DNA from: JALZKA01 sp963753385
GTDB taxonomy: Bacteria; Actinomycetota; Thermoleophilia; Solirubrobacterales; 70-9
DNA: 64,000 nucleotides
Assembly (NCBI GenBank): GCA_963753385.1
Contig: CAVWCC010000008.1
Span: forward strand, 372,001-436,000
Reading direction: 5' to 3'
In this document: positions 62,823-64,000 of the stretch, piece after piece
How positions within the stretch are numbered: the stretch's first letter is position 1
Layout: every line of letters begins with the position of its first letter
Made by a program: the position numbers and the translations under genes
Notes under the pieces: model-generated
The model's input: the letters and a program-made list of their open reading frames with translations, nothing else
What the model was told of the DNA's origin: nothing
The model's database searches: none

Positions 62823-62920
62823 ATCAGGAGCGCGTAACCGACGTCCACGAGTTCGTGGAGATCACGCGCAGGGTTGCCGCCGGAGGCACGGCATTCGAGC
62901 TCGATCTGACGCCGCAGTGA
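62823..62920 (+). pseudogene. Remnant of a LuxR-type response regulator receiver
   Basis: A short open stretch reads HLIDQERVTDVHEFVEITRR followed by VAAGGTAFELDLTPQ and a stop. This matches the last helix of NarL/LuxR-family receivers ('...KERV.D..EF...RRVAAGGTAL.P'); compare KERVSHPEQLGDAIGEVAAG in the regulator at 58154-58822. Nothing else of the gene remains. Confidence 0.55.
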
Positions 62921-62928
62921 GCTAATCG

Positions 62929-63153
62929 TCAGCCGGGAACACCCACCGGCGGATGCGGGAGCATCCGCAGGAACTCCTCTGGCAGCTCCCTGCTCGCGTG
63001 CCAGTATTCGAGGCCGACGATCTGCCCCGTCTGCGGGTCGGACTCGCGGAGCCCGCTCCCGGTCTCCTCAGCCGCGACCGTGGCCGGGTCGTACCCCTCG
63101 AACCGCAGCCAGGCGATGTCGGCTTCGGGGTCGTAGTGGCCGTCGATCTTCAT
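62929..63153 (-). CDS. DUF2283 family protein
   Basis: A 74-residue protein beginning KIDGHYDPEADIAWLRFEGY, with ESDPQTGQIVGLEYWHAS. This 'YDPEADIAWLRF...G.IVGLE' pattern is the DUF2283 signature. ATG 63153 is preceded by TACCCT at 7 nt. It follows the DUF4258 gene (23-bp gap); the two families are often neighbours, suggesting a small toxin-antitoxin-like pair, but neither function is established here. Confidence 0.82.
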   Translation of the reverse strand: MKIDGHYDPEADIAWLRFEGYDPATVAAEETGSGLRESDPQTGQIVGLEYWHASRELPEEFLRMLPHPPVGVPG

Positions 63154-63160
63154 CGCCTGA

Positions 63161-63166
63161 AGGGTA
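63161..63166 (-). promoter_or_regulatory. -10 box for the DUF2283 gene
   Basis: TACCCT on the minus strand, 7 nt before ATG 63153. It would allow the DUF2283 gene to be transcribed without its partner. Confidence 0.45.
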
Positions 63167-63175
63167 GCTTCGCGA

Positions 63176-63412
63176 TCAAGTTCTCCAAAGCGTGACGACT
63201 CGCGCGGTCGTCTCATCGCCGTGGTCCGGATGGTCGTAAGCGATCACGAACCGGCCGGCACGGACCCGCCATTCCGCGGCGCCCGGATTTCGGGCGCGCC
63301 GGTCGTGGCCCTGGACGACCGCGTCCTCGACACTCGAACGGGAGACCCCCAGCAGCTCGGCTTTCGCGAGCGCGTGAGCCGTCCAGCGGACTCGATGCGG
63401 GCGACTCGCCAT
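63176..63412 (-). CDS. DUF4258 family protein (possible toxin)
   Basis: A 78-residue protein: RVRWTAHALAKAELLGVSRS, VVQGHDRRARNPGAAEWRVR, FVIAYDHPDHGDETTARVVT. The 'H...A.....V....V' start and 'VIAY...' strand are DUF4258 features, a family with a RelE/BrnT-like small fold. It is upstream of the DUF2283 gene on the same strand. ATG 63412 begins the conserved part; a longer frame upstream overlaps nothing known and is not supported. Confidence 0.72.
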   Translation of the reverse strand: MASRPHRVRWTAHALAKAELLGVSRSSVEDAVVQGHDRRARNPGAAEWRVRAGRFVIAYDHPDHGDETTARVVTLWRT

Positions 63413-63776
63413 ACCCGGATCAAAGCGTCGGCGGCGGACGTGCGCTGGCGGGACCGCGCTCCGTATCTCGATCTGAGGCGCCAAACGAGGTGCCAAACTG
63501 AGACGAAAGTGCAGCGCCTATATGACCTGACAGCGCTTGATAAGCCCTACCGGACCTGAGGTGCCCTCTCCGGCTGGTTGTGGTCCAGGCGGTCGGGGGT
63601 TTGTTGTGGTCCAGGCGGTCGGGGGTTCGAGTCCCCTCGCTCACCTTGAACTCCCTGCAAATAGCGTGCTTTTGACAGCACCCCATCTTGCGAACTTAAG
63701 CCGGAAGGCCCACTCGCGCCCGCCACCTGCCACAGGCGATAGCAAAGTGCCGCTCGCCGTCCAAAAGCCGAACCTC
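63413..63776. other. Gene-free region with partial tRNA-His copies
   Basis: No convincing gene. It contains the putative right attachment site (63574-63645) and about 130 bp of nondescript sequence beyond it. An open frame read leftward through it contains EGTRTPDRLDHN, the typical false translation of an antisense tRNA end. Confidence 0.7.
63574..63645 (+). repeat. Putative attR: tandem partial copies of the tRNA-His 3' end
   Basis: 63574-63601 repeats 28 bp of the anticodon arm and variable loop. 63603-63645 repeats the last 43 bp of tRNA-His exactly. Both are in the tRNA orientation. The doubled copy suggests two integration events or a tandem site. Confidence 0.75.
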
Positions 63777-64000
63777 CTATGCCGCACGAACCTCAAACTC
63801 CGTCAGCGTCACTGGGCCAAACGACGTGATCACCGCGACGTCGACAGCGTCTCGGCCACGCCCGACGACCACCCGGCCGACGCGGCGGCGGTTGTTACGG
63901 GCGTCGAAGGTGTGCCACGCGCCATCGAGGTAGACCTCGAACCAGGCGGCGAAGTCCATCGGCTCGGCTGGCGGCGGGATCTCGATGTCCGGGATGTAGC
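63777..64000 (-). CDS. Transglutaminase-family protein (C-terminal part)
   Basis: The gene runs leftward from beyond the right edge; only the last ~74 codons are inside. They read YIPDIEIPPPAEPMDFAAWF, then EVYLDGAWHTFDARNNRRRV and GRGRDAVDVAVITSFGPVTL. The 'DFAAWFEVYL.G.W.TFDAR.N' block is the end of the bacterial transglutaminase-like domain and includes its catalytic Asp region. Function in bacteria is mostly unknown (protease- or amide-transfer-like). It lies just outside the putative island. Confidence 0.85.
   Translation of the reverse strand, partial: YIPDIEIPPPAEPMDFAAWFEVYLDGAWHTFDARNNRRRVGRVVVGRGRDAVDVAVITSFGPVTLTEFEVRAA

Noticed and set aside
63420..63686. Leftward open frame with EGTRTPDRLDHN
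   Set aside because: This peptide is the classical false translation of an antisense tRNA 3' end; it covers the tRNA-His copies.
1..64000. CRISPR arrays, insertion sequences, prophage genes, rRNA
   Set aside because: No regularly spaced repeats, transposase, capsid or integrase genes, or rRNA sequence were seen in the window.

Overview
The window is a contiguous piece of a very GC-rich bacterial chromosome. Gene content (a GuaB3-type IMP dehydrogenase relative next to guaA, the rplM-rpsI-glmM-glmS-nnr-alr order, an aa3-type cytochrome oxidase with CtaA/CtaB, DrrAB-like exporters, PAP2/UPF0104 membrane proteins) and the abundance of apparently leaderless mRNAs point to an actinobacterium. The class Thermoleophilia (Solirubrobacterales/Gaiellales-like) is my best guess, but it is an inference and was not tested by a database search.

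Layout. 1-14.7 kb is a rightward housekeeping block: purine synthesis (guaB3 fragment, guaA), ribosomal proteins L13 and S9 (S9 with a very long acidic N-terminal extension), cell-wall amino sugar and D-alanine supply (glmM, glmS, alr), NAD(P)HX repair (nnr), tRNA CCA addition or poly(A) synthesis, a HIT protein, an enoyl-CoA hydratase and infA. 14.8-22.4 kb holds an AbiEi/DUF559-like protein, a leftward ABC-2 exporter operon ending in a GH63-like glycosidase, two proteins of unknown role, and a glycosyltransferase whose start position carries ATC. 22.4-33.6 kb is a respiratory region. A normal cytochrome c oxidase (ctaC-ctaD-ctaE) is interleaved with two Usp-like proteins and lies beside a dihaem cytochrome c lipoprotein. 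Further right, a leftward operon carries a second subunit II and subunit I that have lost nearly all (II) or all (I) metal ligands, followed by ctaA, ctaB and two tiny membrane proteins. This pair is the most unusual thing in the window.

33.7-52.9 kb is mixed core genome: PAP2 and UPF0104 membrane proteins, thioredoxin reductase, a lysyl-oxidase-like protein, an EamA exporter, a fatty-acid oxidation cluster, a class IV aminotransferase, a frameshifted wall-anchored protein with an LAFTG sorting motif, and a leftward operon (DUF1015, cobalamin adenosyltransferase, OsmC, SDR, Nudix). tRNA-Pro, tRNA-Arg and tRNA-His genes follow.

52.9-63.65 kb looks like a genomic island. The 3' 43 bp of tRNA-His are repeated exactly at 63603-63645, with a further partial copy beside it. 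The island carries a MacB-like ABC transporter with a histidine kinase, two convergent response regulators, a run of secreted proteins and lipoproteins (one broken by frameshifts), a response-regulator remnant and a DUF4258/DUF2283 pair. No integrase is visible in the window. The window ends inside a transglutaminase-family gene.

Regulation. Many genes and all three tRNAs have a TAnnnT hexamer 6-10 nt before the start codon or tRNA 5' end, which fits leaderless transcription. Genes with a Shine-Dalgarno sequence are the minority. Four genes (M23 peptidase, ctaA, the LAFTG protein, the beta-helix protein) are broken by single-base frameshifts, some at homopolymers, so sequencing error and real decay both remain possible.
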